Shown here: in pieces, positions 27,817 to 36,230 of the stretch
How the letters are laid out: every line of letters starts with the position of its first letter
How positions within the stretch are numbered: the first letter of the stretch is position 1
Assembly: GCF_030295705.1 (NCBI RefSeq)
Contig: NZ_AP027274.1
Coordinates: 310,001-374,000, forward strand
DNA: 64,000 nt
Direction: 5' to 3'
Source: Polynucleobacter sp. TUM22923
GTDB lineage: Bacteria > Pseudomonadota > Gammaproteobacteria > Burkholderiales > Burkholderiaceae
Program-made: the position numbers and the translations under genes
The notes under the pieces: model-generated
Told to the model about the DNA's origin: nothing
What the model saw: the letters and a program-made list of their open reading frames with translations, nothing else
The model's database searches: none

Positions 27817-28139
27817 TGGAAGTCAAGGCGGTCGTTCGACCCAATAAATTAGCTGCTCTACGAACCGCTCTTTTAGAGGTTCCTGGATTTCCGGGTATGA
27901 CGGTGACGAAGGTTGAGGGCTGTAGTGCTGCTAACCGTACTGAAAAGGTCAATATTAAGGATGAGTTAACAGACTACTCCGCCAAGATCAAAATAGAGAT
28001 GATCTGTAATGATGAGGCTGCGCAGATTTTGATGGATCGCATCGTGGCTATTTGCCAAACGGGCCAGATTGGCGATGGAATTGTATGGTGCACTGAGGTT
28101 CCTAAGGCCTTCTTTATTGCAAAGAGCAGCACCCAATAA
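27813..28139 (+). CDS. P-II-like signalling protein linked to the metal efflux operon
   Basis: 108 residues with the GlnB/PII ferredoxin-like fold: start MMEVKAVVRPNKLAALRTAL, T-loop region SAANRTEKVNIKDELTDYSAK and the C-loop GQIGDGIVWCTEVPKAFFI. The canonical T-loop Tyr of GlnB and the exact ATP-binding TGxxGDGKIF are altered (QTGQIGDGIVWC), as in PII-NG proteins found beside heavy-metal RND pumps. It overlaps the pump gene by four bases, so it is co-translated and probably binds the pump or a nucleotide signal to tune efflux. A role in nitrogen control is unlikely. Confidence 0.83.
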   Translation: MMEVKAVVRPNKLAALRTALLEVPGFPGMTVTKVEGCSAANRTEKVNIKDELTDYSAKIKIEMICNDEAAQILMDRIVAICQTGQIGDGIVWCTEVPKAFFIAKSSTQ

Positions 28140-28207
28140 CAATTCTCTAGAAATGGTTAGAATGGGGCATGCTCTTTGGGGGCGATCAGAACTGACTAGG
28201 ATTGAAT

Positions 28208-31102
28208 ATGGGTGGCATTTCTCAGTGGGAGCAGCTTAACGTTGAGCTGACAGCAGCACTTGGTAGCTCTGTACATTTTGATACAGCTCACCAAGCAGTT
28301 TATGCTTCCGAGGCATCGAATTATCGCCAAATACCGATTGGGGTCGTCACCCCTAAAAATACCGAAGAATTTATCAAAGGTATTGAAATCTGCCATCGAA
28401 ATAAAGCGCCCGTACTGATGCGTGGAGCCGGCACTTCCATGAATGGCCAGACAGTAAATAACGCAGTCGTGTTTGATATTTCAAAATACTGCAATCACAT
28501 TCTTGCACTAGATCCCTTGGCTGGCTCGGCGACTGTGGAGCCTGGAGTAATTTGTGATTCATTGCGAGATGCAGCAGAAGTCTATGGCTTAACTTTTGCA
28601 CCAGACCCCTCTACTCATAGCCGATGCACCTTAGGGGGCATGGTAGCGAATAACTCTTGTGGTGCACATTCTGTGATGGCGGGTAAGACATTAGAGAATA
28701 CGGAAGCCTTAGAAATTCTGACCTACGATGGTGAGCGTTTCTGGGTTGGCCCAACCTCCGATGAGGAGCTCGAGAAAATTATTGCAGCGGGCGGGCGTAA
28801 GGGCCAGATCTACCAAGATCTACTCACTTTGCGTGATCGCTATGCCGATTTGATTCGTGCGCGCTTTCCGAATATCAAGCGTCGTGTTTCAGGCTATAAC
28901 TTAGATCAACTGCTACCAGAGAATGGTTTTAATGTTGCCCGCGCGTTAGTGGGAACAGAAGGGACCTGCGCGCTCACGCTAGCTGCCAAAGTAAGGTTAG
29001 TTCGAAGTCCGCCAAAACGAGTGGTCTTAGTACTTGGCTTTGAGGACATCTATGTTGCGGGGGATGCAGTACCGGAATATCAGTCTTTTGGCCCCATTGC
29101 CATCGAAGGTTTAGATTACAAGATTATTCGGGGCTTGCAGCAACGTAATTTAGCTAAAGCAGAGATTGATTTATTGCCAGCAGGTAATGCATGGGTTGTC
29201 GTTGAATTTGGTGACGATACGATAGAAGGGGCAATTGCCCAAGCCGAAAAAGCTGAGCAATACTTTAAGACCAGAACCAAAGGCCCACAGCCTTCCACCT
29301 GGTTGGTTCCTGATGCGCAATTACAAAAGCGTATTTGGTCTATTCGGGAGAATGGCGCTTCTGCGACACATCTTTCGATTGACCCCAAGGGTCCAGATCC
29401 AGTTGTGGGTTGGGAGGATGCCGCTGTTGACCCTGCACGTTTAGGCGATTACTTGCGGGCATTTCAGGCGCTGGTTGACTCTTATGGCTATGACACTTCC
29501 CTATACGGCCATTTTGGTGACGGTTGCGTCCATGCCCGTATTACATTTGATTTCCGAACCGCAGAAGGGGTGGCTAAATTTAGATCATTCATTCGGGATG
29601 CTGCAACGCTAGTGGTCTCTTTTGGGGGTTCATTAACGGGTGAGCACGGTGATGGTCAGGCTAGGGCTGAATTCTTACCGATTATGTTTGGTGAAGAGTT
29701 AATGGGCGCGATGCATGAATTTAAACGCATTTGGGATCCACAAAATAGGCTTAATCCTGGAAAAGTAGTTCATCCCTACCGTGTGGATGAAAATCTGCGT
29801 ATGGGCCCAGAATATAAGATTGTTAATATTAAAACTCGCCTCAATTTCTTGAGTCAAGAAGGTAATGGTTTTCAGAGAGCCGTTGAGCGTTGTGTTGGAA
29901 TGGGTAAATGCCGTAGCGAGAAGGTTGGCACGATGTGCCCTAGTTATCGCGTTACCAAAGAAGAGCGTTTTTCCACTCGTGGTCGCTCACGACTCTTTTG
30001 GGAAATGCTACAAGGTGAAATTATTAAGGATGGTTGGGAAAGCAAAGAGCTCAAAGATGCCTTGGATACCTGTCTATCTTGCAAGGGTTGTAAGAGTGAC
30101 TGCCCTGTACACGTAGATATGGCCTCCTATAAAGCCGAATTTTTATCCCACTATCACGAGAAGCATGGCAGACCGCGCCAGGCCTTGACAATGGGGCGCA
30201 TTGGCGATTGGGCTCCGCTCGCTAGCCGGTTTGCTTGGCTGGTTAATACCGTGATGCAAACACCGGGCTTATCGTCTTTTGCCAAGTGGGTTGGCGGTGT
30301 GGCCCAAGAGCGTAGTCTGCCTCGGTTTGTGAGCCCCTCCTTCAGTGCTCAATTTAAGCCGGTGGTTCAAAAGGGCGTTGATCAGAAAAAAGTCATTTTG
30401 TGGGTAGATACCTTTTGCGAGCACTTTCATCCGGAAGTGGCTAATGCAGCAGTAGAAGTTTTAGGACATGCTGGTTTTGAGGCTACGCTTCCAAAGACCC
30501 CTTTGTGTTGTGGCCGGCCTCTATATGACTTCGGTTATCTGGATTTAGCCAAGCAAAAGCTTGAGAAGATACTCGATGCACTGGGTGATCAAATTGATGG
30601 TGCCCAAGATTCACCAATAGCAGTAGTGGGACTTGAGCCAGGCTGTATGTCGGTTTTCAAAGATGAATTATTGAAATTTTTCCCGCATGATCCGAGAGCG
30701 AAATTGCTTTCATCAAGCACGTATTTACTGGGGGATTTTTTGCATGAACATGGTTACACGCCACCTCCTTTAGATTGCAACATTTTGGTGCACTCACACT
30801 GTCATCAAAAATCACTATTTGGTACTAAGGGTGATGTGGCGCTACTGACAGCTTTAGGAGCACAAGTCAATTACATCGATAGTGGATGTTGTGGCATGGC
30901 TGGGTCTTTTGGTTTCAATCCAGAGCATGTAGAACTCTCTAAGGCAGTGGGGGAGTTAGTGCTTCTGCCAGCGATTCGCTCTACCGAGCAAGACACCATT
31001 ATTTTGACAAATGGCTTTAGTTGTCGAGAGCAGATCGAGCAAGAGACCGGCAGGAAGGTTAAGCACTTGGCCGAACTTCTGCAGATGGCCCACCGCGCCT
31101 AG
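28208..31102 (+). CDS. FAD-binding and Fe-S-binding oxidoreductase (D-lactate dehydrogenase Dld-like)
   Basis: 964 residues from the ATG at 28208. Residues about 40-270 are the PCMH FAD domain (APVLMRGAGTSMNGQTVNN; LGGMVANNSCGAHS). The FAD-oxidase C-terminal domain follows (GHFGDGCVHARI; GGSLTGEHGDGQAR). Then two 4Fe-4S motifs (CVGMGKCRSEKVGTMCPSYRVT; CLSCKGCKSDCPVHVDM) and two CCG domains (CCGRPLYDFGYL; CCGMAGSFGF) complete a GlcD-GlcF-like fusion. Such enzymes oxidise D-lactate or another 2-hydroxy acid and feed electrons to quinone at the inner membrane. Substrate is not proved. A second, longer paralogue lies at 60499-63648. The strong terminator at 31149 ends the unit. Confidence 0.87.
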   Translation: MGGISQWEQLNVELTAALGSSVHFDTAHQAVYASEASNYRQIPIGVVTPKNTEEFIKGIEICHRNKAPVLMRGAGTSMNGQTVNNAVVFDISKYCNHILALDPLAGSATVEPGVICDSLRDAAEVYGLTFAPDPSTHSRCTLGGMVANNSCGAHSVMAGKTLENTEALEILTYDGERFWVGPTSDEELEKIIAAGGRKGQIYQDLLTLRDRYADLIRARFPNIKRRVSGYNLDQLLPENGFNVARALVGTEGTCALTLAAKVRLVRSPPKRVVLVLGFEDIYVAGDAVPEYQSFGPIAIEGLDYKIIRGLQQRNLAKAEIDLLPAGNAWVVVEFGDDTIEGAIAQAEKAEQYFKTRTKGPQPSTWLVPDAQLQKRIWSIRENGASATHLSIDPKGPDPVVGWEDAAVDPARLGDYLRAFQALVDSYGYDTSLYGHFGDGCVHARITFDFRTAEGVAKFRSFIRDAATLVVSFGGSLTGEHGDGQARAEFLPIMFGEELMGAMHEFKRIWDPQNRLNPGKVVHPYRVDENLRMGPEYKIVNIKTRLNFLSQEGNGFQRAVERCVGMGKCRSEKVGTMCPSYRVTKEERFSTRGRSRLFWEMLQGEIIKDGWESKELKDALDTCLSCKGCKSDCPVHVDMASYKAEFLSHYHEKHGRPRQALTMGRIGDWAPLASRFAWLVNTVMQTPGLSSFAKWVGGVAQERSLPRFVSPSFSAQFKPVVQKGVDQKKVILWVDTFCEHFHPEVANAAVEVLGHAGFEATLPKTPLCCGRPLYDFGYLDLAKQKLEKILDALGDQIDGAQDSPIAVVGLEPGCMSVFKDELLKFFPHDPRAKLLSSSTYLLGDFLHEHGYTPPPLDCNILVHSHCHQKSLFGTKGDVALLTALGAQVNYIDSGCCGMAGSFGFNPEHVELSKAVGELVLLPAIRSTEQDTIILTNGFSCREQIEQETGRKVKHLAELLQMAHRA

Positions 31103-31148
31103 ATTTGCAATAGGCATGGAAAAAAATAAAAAAATAAAAAAATAAAAG

Positions 31149-31173
31149 CCCCGAATTGAATTCGGGGTTTTTA
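31149..31173. terminator. Bidirectional terminator between the D-LDH-like gene and ahpF
   Basis: Eight-base-pair stem CCCCGAAT/ATTCGGGG (31149-31156 with 31160-31167), loop TGA, T-run on the plus side and an A-run (TTTT on minus) before it. A second short stem GCTGG/CCAGC at 31180-31198 is followed by TTTT. Upstream lie three AAAAAAT units (31120-31146). Confidence 0.85.
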
Positions 31174-31204
31174 TTTATGCTGGCTTCAAAGTACCAGCTT
31201 TTCT

Positions 31205-32749
31205 TTATGAACGAATTAAATAATCAAAGGCAGAGAGCGACGCTTTTGCACCTTCGCCCATTGCGATGATAATTTGCTTATAAGGGACTGTTGTGCAGTC
31301 ACCCGCCGCAAACACACCGGGCATGGATGTTTCGCCCTTCTGATCGACGATGACCTCACCCCGTGGGGATAAGTCGATAGATCCTTTAAGCCAGTCGGTA
31401 TTTGGAAGCAATCCAATTTGAACAAAAATACCTTCCAGTGCAACGTCATGCATCTGTTGATTAGCCCGATCTTCATATCGCAAGGTAGTTACCTTATTGT
31501 CGGCTCCTAAAACTTCTTTACTGAGGGCATTGGTAATAACGGTGACATTAGGCATGCTATACATCTTCTTTTGCAAGACAGCATCAGCCCGCAATTTAGT
31601 GTCAAACTCTACTAAAGTGACATGATTGACGATTCCAGCTAAATCAATTGCTGCTTCAACCCCTGAGTTTCCTCCGCCAATCACAGCAACACGCTTACCT
31701 TTGTATAGAGGGCCATCGCAATGCGGGCAGTAGGCAACACCCTTACCACGGTACTCTTGCTCACCTGGTACATTCATTTCACGCCAGCGTGCGCCGGTAC
31801 TCAAAATAACGGTCTTACTTTTGAGGGTTCCACCATTTTCTAGCGTGATCTGAATTTCATCACCGCTCTTACTGAGGGCTGTCGCTTTTTGAAGATTCAT
31901 GATCTCGACATCGTAAGCTTTGACGTGCTGCTCTAAGGCCATAACTAACTTTGGACCCTCTGTTTCTTGTACAGAGATAAAGTTCTCGATACCGACCGTA
32001 TCAGCAACTTGGCCGCCAAAACGTTCAGCCAGAATGCCGGTTCTAATTCCTTTTCTGGCGGAATAGATGGCTGCTGAGGCGCCGGCAGGACCGCCGCCAA
32101 TAATGAGTGAGTCATATAGCGCTTTGGCGCTGAGCTTTTCTGCATCGCGCGCAGCTGTATTGGTATCTAGCTTTGCTGCAATTTCCTCAACAGTCATTCG
32201 TCCCTGACCAAATACAGCGCCATTTAAGATAACGGTTGGGACAGCCATGATTTGGTATTGATCTACCAGGCCTTGGAAGAGGGCCCCATCAATCATTTCA
32301 TGCTCGATATCGGGGTTGATGGCGGACATCAAGTTCAAGGCCTGAACAACATCGGGGCAGTTATGGCACGACAAAGAAATAAAGGTCTGAAAATGGAGCT
32401 TTCCAGTCAGCCCTCGAATACTTTCAAGAATGTCTTCCTCTACCTTGGGTGGGTAACCACTAGATTGCAGAATAGCCAAGATAAAAGAGGTCATCTCATG
32501 ACCCATAGGCAGGCCTGAAAAAGCAATACGCGCTGCCTCATCTACCTTACCTACTGTGAAGCTAGGCGTGTTTATGCTATTGCCTGAGGTGTGAACCGTG
32601 ATTTTGTCAGACTGCTCCGCTACTTCATTTAATAGCTCAAGCATTTGAGCCGAGGCTGGGCTGTCATCTAGCGTAGCTATAAGAGTGATTGGACTAACAA
32701 TCTTCTCAAAGTAAGTTTTTAATTGGGTTTTGATATTGGTATCTAACAT
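31205..32749 (-). CDS. ahpF: Alkyl hydroperoxide reductase subunit F
   Basis: 514 residues from the ATG at 32747-32749; the reading from 32776 adds nine residues and is rejected. The N-terminal about 200 residues are a double thioredoxin-fold domain with redox CHNC in [14 protein letters not shown]. Then a thioredoxin-reductase-like FAD domain ([20 protein letters not shown]), the second redox pair CPHC in [11 protein letters not shown], the NADH motif [17 protein letters not shown] and the FAD motif [10 protein letters not shown]. It passes electrons from NADH to AhpC for peroxide reduction. It lies downstream of ahpC, separated by a strong hairpin. Confidence 0.96.
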   Translation of the reverse strand: MLDTNIKTQLKTYFEKIVSPITLIATLDDSPASAQMLELLNEVAEQSDKITVHTSGNSINTPSFTVGKVDEAARIAFSGLPMGHEMTSFILAILQSSGYPPKVEEDILESIRGLTGKLHFQTFISLSCHNCPDVVQALNLMSAINPDIEHEMIDGALFQGLVDQYQIMAVPTVILNGAVFGQGRMTVEEIAAKLDTNTAARDAEKLSAKALYDSLIIGGGPAGASAAIYSARKGIRTGILAERFGGQVADTVGIENFISVQETEGPKLVMALEQHVKAYDVEIMNLQKATALSKSGDEIQITLENGGTLKSKTVILSTGARWREMNVPGEQEYRGKGVAYCPHCDGPLYKGKRVAVIGGGNSGVEAAIDLAGIVNHVTLVEFDTKLRADAVLQKKMYSMPNVTVITNALSKEVLGADNKVTTLRYEDRANQQMHDVALEGIFVQIGLLPNTDWLKGSIDLSPRGEVIVDQKGETSMPGVFAAGDCTTVPYKQIIIAMGEGAKASLSAFDYLIRS

Positions 32750-32801
32750 ACGGTGCTTTCTGTACTTGAATTGCAATGTGGTTCTGTGGGTCTTGATGAA
32801 T

Positions 32802-32838
32802 CTATTGGAGAGGTGATATGCATCAACCTCTCCAATAG
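32802..32838 (-). promoter_or_regulatory. Stem-loop between ahpC and ahpF
   Basis: Perfect 13-base-pair inverted repeat CTATTGGAGAGGT (32802-32814) and ACCTCTCCAATAG (32826-32838), 11-base loop, in the ahpC-ahpF gap. No T-run follows in the minus direction (transcription from ahpC to ahpF), so rather than full termination it may stabilise the ahpC message 3' end or attenuate ahpF. Confidence 0.75.
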
Positions 32839-32895
32839 ACCCTCCGAAGAGAGTCTGATTGGTATTGACTTACTTAGACTGAAGTACCGCGATCC

Positions 32896-33459
32896 TTAGA
32901 TCTTGCCTACGAGGTCTAAAGAAGGTGTCAATGTTGCAGCGCCTTCTTTCCATTTCGCTGGGCAAACTTCACCTGGGTGAGCGGCGGTGTACTGAGCAGC
33001 TTTAAGCTTGCGCAATGTCTCTGAAACATCACGAGCGATTTCGTTTGAGTGAATCTCAGCAGTCTTAATGATGCCCTCTGGGTTGATGATGAATGTGCCA
33101 CGCAATGCCAAGCCATCTTCTTCGATGTGTACGCCAAATGCGCGTGTGAGGGTATGGGTTGGATCGCCAACCAATGGGAACTTAGCCTTGCCTACTGCAG
33201 GTGATGTCTCGTGCCATACTTTATGTGAAAAATGAGTATCTGTAGTAACGATGTATACCTCAGTACCCATCTTCTGAAATTCAGGATAGTTTTCTGCAGC
33301 ATCTTCAATTTCTGTTGGGCAGTTAAAAGTAAACGCAGCAGGCATAAAAATCAGTACTGACCATTTGCCTTTGAGTGTTTCATCGGTGATGGTTACAAAC
33401 TTACCGTTGTGGAAAGCTTGGGTTTTAAATGGCTGAACAGCAGTGTTAATAATGGACAT
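32896..33459 (-). CDS. ahpC: Alkyl hydroperoxide reductase subunit C (typical 2-Cys peroxiredoxin)
   Basis: 187 residues from the ATG at 33457-33459 with TAGGAAAAAA upstream; the longer reading from 33522 is not supported. The peroxidatic Cys is C47 in MPAAFTFNCPTEIEDAAENY, with the resolving Cys near residue 166 in HPGEVCPAKWKEG. It reduces hydrogen peroxide, organic peroxides and peroxynitrite in the cytoplasm and is recycled by AhpF. First gene of ahpCF. Oxidative-stress control by OxyR is usual for the family, but I could not fix an OxyR site by eye. Confidence 0.96.
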   Translation of the reverse strand: MSIINTAVQPFKTQAFHNGKFVTITDETLKGKWSVLIFMPAAFTFNCPTEIEDAAENYPEFQKMGTEVYIVTTDTHFSHKVWHETSPAVGKAKFPLVGDPTHTLTRAFGVHIEEDGLALRGTFIINPEGIIKTAEIHSNEIARDVSETLRKLKAAQYTAAHPGEVCPAKWKEGAATLTPSLDLVGKI

Positions 33460-33902
33460 TTTTTTTCCTATGAGGGTTGAAATATTATTTCGCAACACAA
33501 TCATTCTAGGCGGTATTTGCATATCTGCATAATAATTTAATTTGATATTCGTAATCTAATTTATAGATAAATAAAATTGCCTATGGATGTCTTTTTAAAG
33601 CCAAATGGGCTTACTCGAGCCTTGCTTTCTTTTTGAGCCGGAATCCCGCAAGGTTCTGCATAATAGTGCGATGGTGATGTACGGCATTTTTTGCCTCTTA
33701 ACACTTCCGAAAAGCCCCCAAGCCATAAAGTTTAGTTTTAGGTTTTCCCGTTTCAAGCACTAAAAATCACTTGAATCGATTAGGTAAATTCAAATGAGTG
33801 GACACTCTATGTTTTTAGCGGGATGACGGTCGATCTTAGATGGCTAGCCTAAGAGATTAGTCGGGCTAGCAATCAATTGTATTTTTATAAAGGGTTATCA
33901 GC
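33460..33902. other. Intergenic stretch, no gene recognised
   Basis: About 440 bases between the divergent ahpC and yggT-like genes. It must hold both promoters. The only structure seen is an imperfect stem GCTAGCC / GGGCTAGC around 33842-33871. No coherent reading frame or known protein fragment was found. Confidence 0.4.
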
Positions 33903-34463
33903 ATGATTTTTCAAATATCCAATTTATTACTGCAGGCCTTAGTGACCATTATTGGCGGAGCCTGCCTAATTCGTTGCTATATGCAGTTTTTTCATATTAA
34001 TTTAGGGCGAGCAGGGGGCTATCAAATTAGTAGTTATTTGCTCAGTCTTACGAACTGGATCATCCTACCCTTACGAAAAGCCTTGCCTAGTGTTGGTAGA
34101 TTAGACACTGCAAGCTTGGTAGCAGCGTACCTTATAGCGTTATGCAAAATTGGAGTGCTGTGGTTTTTAAGTGGTGCGCCGCTTGCAGTTGGCAGTGTGT
34201 TGCTCATGGGGATATTTGAGCTCATTAATCTCTTTTTATCTGGGGTGATTGGCGCTGTATTTATCAGCATCATTCTGTCGTGGTTTGCAGCGACCTCCAT
34301 TTTTTACTACTTTTTATCTGAATTGACAGAACCCTTATTACAACCATTTCGTAATGTGCTGCCAAAAATGGGCATGATTGATTTATCTCCCCTAGTGCTA
34401 TTGCTTGCCGTACAAATTTTGCAGGTGGTTGTTGCAAACGTGCAGATGGCTTTGTTGTCATAA
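33903..34463 (+). CDS. YggT family membrane protein
   Basis: 186 residues with two tandem YggT units, each of a pair of hydrophobic segments. The repeated signature is LSLTNWIILPLRKALPSVGRLDTASLVAAYL in the first and LTEPLLQPFRNVLPKMGMIDLSPLVLLL in the second, both with the R-x3-P-x2-G-x-hydrophobic-D core. It is an inner-membrane protein of unknown function, linked in other bacteria to cell division, osmotic tolerance or secretion. Start at 33903 follows AAAGGG. The length matches the two-repeat class. Confidence 0.9.
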   Translation: MIFQISNLLLQALVTIIGGACLIRCYMQFFHINLGRAGGYQISSYLLSLTNWIILPLRKALPSVGRLDTASLVAAYLIALCKIGVLWFLSGAPLAVGSVLLMGIFELINLFLSGVIGAVFISIILSWFAATSIFYYFLSELTEPLLQPFRNVLPKMGMIDLSPLVLLLAVQILQVVVANVQMALLS

Positions 34464-34502
34464 AAGGATTGAGTCTAAGAAGTACTTTGACTAATAGACT
34501 TT

Positions 34503-34699
34503 TTAGTGAATTTTGATCGCTGGATCGAGATCATCAGTTTCGAGCGGCGGAATATCGGGTTGATATGTTGTTTTGAGCTGATCGAAAAACTCTCGAACTT
34601 TTGCTGTGACAATTCTTTGGTGAGCGTAAACATTTATGATGTTATATACCGGGATACCAAGCTGATCAAGGACGGTTACTAACTTCCCGCACTTTAATT
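34503..34699 (-). pseudogene. C-terminal remnant of a LysR-type regulator
   Basis: Reading on the minus strand gives GKLVTVLDQLGIPVYNIINV, then YAHQRIVTAKVREFFDQL and a tail ending DLDPAIKIH with a stop at 34503-34505. The pattern (G-x-LV-x-VL near a Pro-Val-Tyr strand, then R-x3-A/S-KVR-x-F-x-D-x-L) is the usual end of a LysR effector domain. A stop codon lies directly upstream in the same frame, and no HTH part exists nearby. It is therefore a broken gene tail of about 60 codons. Confidence 0.65.
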
Positions 34700-34742
34700 A
34701 ATCTTGTATCTCCCATGCAAAGTGCCATACCTACTTCAAGTG

Positions 34743-34794
34743 CCCATATAAATCAGTGTGTTGTATCGGTCAAAAAACAGGTGTGCTATTGACT
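34743..34794 (+). repeat. Dispersed repeat, integration-scar type (copy 1)
   Basis: CCCATATAAATCAGTGTGTTG and the following GGTGTGCTATTGACT match, with few changes, the segment right after the tRNA-Lys attachment copy at 48816-48866. It lies between the LysR and Fic gene remnants. Other copies are at 45690-45770 and, for the downstream part, 35904-35960. Confidence 0.7.
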
Positions 34795-34859
34795 AAGTTG
34801 GGAGATGAGTAGCGTTGTACTCGACCATTTCCCTCTCGAAAAGGGTGAGGGGCGTTTAT

Positions 34860-35141
34860 CTACGATAAATAGTGAGCCAGTCTTTTTGATAGGAGATCAG
34901 CATTTAAGCCTTTGAGCCAGTTTTCGCGAAATAGCTTGTTAAAAATGCCATTTGCCGTAGATTCAATAAAGCGCACATTGGCAAAACGACCATTACCACG
35001 ACTAATATCTACGCTACGAATCTTGCTAGCCCAGTCATATACGTCCTTAAAGAGCCCAAAATGAATGCTCTGAAGCTGGGCAAGGTCAAATTGACCTACT
35101 ATGGGACTCTCTAGAATATAATATAAACTGCGATTTTCAAG
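34860..35141 (-). pseudogene. Fic-domain protein remnant (N-terminal part)
   Basis: The minus-strand frame reads IVGQFDLAQLQSIHFGLF, KDVYDWASKIRSVDISRG and NGRFANVRFIESTAN in succession, the classic N-terminal lobe of Fic/DOC proteins (L-x2-IH-x3-F-x-D-Y-x-WA-x-x-IR). It ends at a stop (34860-34862) before the catalytic HPFxxGNGR motif, which is absent. A stop also precedes it at about 35142. Fic enzymes transfer AMP or other groups and act as toxins. This copy cannot be active. Confidence 0.75.
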
Positions 35142-35275
35142 CTAATAGTGTTGTTGTACTAGGGATTAATACCGCAGTTCTGCGTTAGTTCTACTCAGCA
35201 TTTCCCCGCCATTCTTGACTTTCGCCCTATATGGGGCACAGCCCTCTTTTTTATTTTTTTAAGGAATAGTCAGAT

Positions 35276-35479
35276 ATGGCAAACGGAATTGTGAAATGGT
35301 TCAACGACGCTAAAGGTTTTGGTTTTATTACCCCTGATGCGGGTGGTGAAGATCTATTCGCTCATTTTTCAGCAATTAATAGCAATGGCTTTAAATCATT
35401 GGCTGAAGGTCAGCGAGTTACTTTCGATGAAACGATGGGACCAAAAGGTAAGCAGGCTTCAAATATTCAACCAGCTTAA
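35276..35479 (+). CDS. CspA-family cold-shock protein
   Basis: 67 residues, the standard length. RNP-1 is KGFGFITPD and RNP-2 is DLFAHFSAI, both complete; the start [10 protein letters not shown] is typical. It binds single-stranded RNA/DNA and melts RNA structure. AAGGAA lies 10 bases before the ATG. The leader between about 35150 and 35275 is long and pyrimidine-rich, as in temperature-responsive csp messages. A terminator follows at 35519, before infA. Confidence 0.95.
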   Translation: MANGIVKWFNDAKGFGFITPDAGGEDLFAHFSAINSNGFKSLAEGQRVTFDETMGPKGKQASNIQPA

Positions 35480-35518
35480 TAAATCAAGCGAATCTAAGGC
35501 TTTAATAAGCCTCTTCGT

Positions 35519-35545
35519 AAAAAGCCCAGTTTTGCTGGGCTTTTT
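35519..35545 (+). terminator. Rho-independent terminator after the cold-shock gene
   Basis: Stem AAAAAGCCCAG/CTGGGCTTTTT with loop TTTTG, followed by AATTT, 39 bases past the csp stop and 25 bases before the infA start. Confidence 0.92.
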
Positions 35546-35569
35546 AATTTCCACCCTAGAAAGAATTAA

Positions 35570-35830
35570 ATGGCAAAAGAAGAATTATTGGAAATGGACG
35601 GCGTGGTTGATGAGATTCTGCCCGATTCTCGCTTTAAGGTTACCCTCGAAAATAGCCATCAGTTGATTGCCTATACCGCCGGCAAGATGAAGAAAAATCA
35701 CATTCGTATATTAGCTGGCGATAAGGTTACTGTAGAAGTCTCTATGTATGACTTAAATAAAGGTCGAATTATCTTTCGCCATCTTGAGAAACAACAGCAT
35801 GCTATCAGTAGGCCAGTTAGGCGTTATTAA
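35570..35830 (+). CDS. infA: Translation initiation factor IF-1 (InfA2 type)
   Basis: 86 residues. One S1/OB-fold domain from [28 protein letters not shown] to GRIIFRH, with the conserved [20 protein letters not shown]. The core of IF-1 is 72 residues; this protein has a C-terminal extension of about 14 ([14 protein letters not shown]), as in the second infA of Burkholderiales, which often sits beside a cold-shock gene. IF-1 binds the 30S A site during initiation. Placement after csp suggests cold or growth-rate control. Confidence 0.92.
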   Translation: MAKEELLEMDGVVDEILPDSRFKVTLENSHQLIAYTAGKMKKNHIRILAGDKVTVEVSMYDLNKGRIIFRHLEKQQHAISRPVRRY

Positions 35831-35903
35831 TTGTAAGCGTCTAGTTAGATCGAAAAATCTAGTCAAAATCTCATAAAAATCAATAGTTTGTAGTGTGAAA
35901 AAG

Positions 35904-35960
35904 TGACTGTGCTGTTGGTTATGGGGCAAAGGCTTGAATTACGGATGTAGATGTATGGCC
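35904..35960 (+). repeat. Dispersed repeat, integrase-leader type (copy 2)
   Basis: GACTGTGCTGTTGGTTATGG and GGCAAAGGCTTGAATT followed by TGTAGATGTATGGCCAAAG match 48863-48922 with about seven differences. Only the downstream part of the element is present here; the tRNA-like core is absent. Confidence 0.75.
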
Positions 35961-36183
35961 AAAGTAACGGCGGGGAATTTTGTTTCTTTAATGCTATAAA
36001 TTCCAATGGCTATTTTTAGATACTCAATAAAGCTACATCAGGTAGTGAATGATATGAGAAGGACTTATTCACCAGCTTCGCAAGAGATTGATATTTAAGG
36101 CCATAAATTAAGTCTTTTACCAATCCTCGAACTGTATCCCACTTCGCTTTTGAAGCTAGGTTGACTAAAAAAACATTCGGCTT

Positions 36184-36197
36184 TTGATTTAGATCAA
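36184..36197 (+). promoter_or_regulatory. FNR box upstream of ccoI
   Basis: TTGATTTAGATCAA, a perfect match to the FNR consensus TTGAT-N4-ATCAA, 34 bases before the ccoI start. It is followed by a second half-site-like TTTGATCTAT at 36203-36212. The FNR gene itself is at 44103-44870. Confidence 0.85.
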
Positions 36198-36230
36198 AAG
36201 GATTTGATCTATTTCTTGCACAATAACTTT

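Larger units (their letters stand above)
35831..36230. other. Intergenic stretch with integration scar and gene remnant
   Basis: About 400 bases. 35904-35960 repeats, at about 88 percent by eye, the sequence at 48863-48922 next to the tRNA-Lys attachment copy. After it ATGGCCAAAGTAACGGCGGG (35954 on) resembles the first codons of tyrosine-recombinase genes (MAKV-x-AG) and soon stops. On the minus strand 36016 to about 36185 is an uninterrupted tail that reads KWDTVRGLVKDLIYGLKYQS with a final stop and no start; family unknown. The end of the stretch holds the FNR box of ccoI. Confidence 0.6.

Noticed and set aside
33460..33600. OxyR binding site upstream of ahpC
   Set aside because: Several ATAG/CTAT pieces are present but not in the required spacing.
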